From Alphaproteobacteria bacterium (GTDB taxonomy: Bacteria > Pseudomonadota > Alphaproteobacteria > Rhizobiales > Aestuariivirgaceae), in assembly GCA_024639035.1 (NCBI GenBank), contig JAHEJE010000183.1:1-5935 (forward strand): a stretch of 5,935 nucleotides of DNA, written 5' to 3'. A program made the translations under genes and the position numbers. The notes under the pieces are model-generated. The model ran no database searches. It was not told the origin of the DNA and saw only the letters and a program-made list of their open reading frames with translations. Shown here one piece after another: positions 5,630 to 5,935 of this stretch (positions within the stretch are counted from its first letter, which is position 1; each line of letters opens with the position of its first letter).

Positions 5630-5935
5630 ACTCGAAGAACTGAAACAGGCCTTCAAGGCCGACCAACAACAGCATCCGGCACAAGCACCTCGCGAGGCCG
5701 CCATTTCAGCCGCTATGGACGCATTTGACGAGAAAAGCGCCCCGGCGCGCCAAGGATCGGATGTTTGGAACCGTCTCAAGGACACAGGCAACGCTGTGTT
5801 CCACACCATTTTCGGGAGACGATCCATGAATGCGACTGCACCCAACCTGAAACCCTATCTGCTCGGCGGCGTGAGCCTCGCCGTGATTTCGCTTGCCGTG
5901 CTGAACGTCGAGCACTTGCAGCTGATGACGCCGGA
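5619..5935 (+). CDS. Membrane protein N-terminus, probable YfbK-like von Willebrand factor A protein (3' end outside window)
   Basis: The frame is open from the ATG at 5619 to the right edge, giving 105 residues. Residues 1-30 are polar and Gln/Glu-rich (SDELEELKQAFKADQQQ), followed by AAISAAMDAFDEK at 27-39, RQGSD at 44-48 and a basic GRRS at 66-69. One transmembrane helix follows at about 79-96 (YLLGGVSLAVISLAVLNV). The basic residues before the helix predict a cytoplasmic N-terminus and an exported remainder. The AAMDAFDEK and QGS pieces recall the N-termini of alphaproteobacterial YfbK-type proteins, which carry a VWA domain after the membrane helix and which I recall being encoded next to ECF sigma genes. 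The VWA domain itself is not in the window, so this is partly recall. The alternative is a conventional single-pass anti-sigma factor; the topology fits both. An internal ATG at 5826 (Met70) also has a GGGAG site upstream. Confidence 0.6.
   Translation, partial: MSDELEELKQAFKADQQQHPAQAPREAAISAAMDAFDEKSAPARQGSDVWNRLKDTGNAVFHTIFGRRSMNATAPNLKPYLLGGVSLAVISLAVLNVEHLQLMTP

Noticed and set aside
5767..5771. GGAAC resembling the -35 of EcfG general stress promoters
   Set aside because: It lies inside a coding region and no matching -10 motif follows at the expected distance.

Overview
The window looks like chromosomal DNA from an alphaproteobacterium, possibly of the Hyphomicrobiales. The base composition is moderately GC-rich. 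The Tgt fragment and the isovaleryl-CoA dehydrogenase read like alphaproteobacterial proteins. An ECF sigma gene overlapping a gene with a YfbK-like N-terminus is an arrangement I associate with this class. The genus cannot be fixed from the sequence alone.

Layout: (1) 1-555, plus strand: C-terminal half of a tRNA-guanine transglycosylase (tgt), cut by the left edge. (2) 589-1911, minus strand: a complete KpsS/LipB-type capsule gene, convergent with tgt. (3) 1912-2219: a 308-base intergenic region between divergent genes, rich in small palindromes, one of which resembles a LuxR-type box. (4) 2220-3260, plus strand: a PhyH-family Fe(II)/2-oxoglutarate dioxygenase. (5) 3269-3754, minus strand: a small membrane methyltransferase-like protein of the isoprenylcysteine carboxyl methyltransferase type, convergent with the dioxygenase. 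(6) 3755-3828: a short divergent promoter region with two abutting palindromes. (7) 3829-5001, plus strand: isovaleryl-CoA dehydrogenase. (8) 5072-5629, plus strand: an ECF sigma factor whose 3' end overlaps (9) 5619 to the right edge: the N-terminus of a single-pass membrane protein resembling YfbK-type von Willebrand factor A proteins.

The genes do not form one pathway. They cover tRNA modification, surface polysaccharide, an oxygenase of unknown substrate, leucine/isovalerate catabolism and a regulatory pair. The clearest cooperating unit is the overlapping sigma/membrane-protein pair. The KpsS-like gene and the dioxygenase share an upstream region and could be co-regulated. No mobile element, CRISPR array, tRNA or rRNA was seen.

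The most unusual observation is in tgt. The catalytic aspartate and surrounding active-site residues are intact, but all four residues that normally bind the structural zinc (three Cys and one His) are replaced in an otherwise normal, in-frame C-terminal domain.
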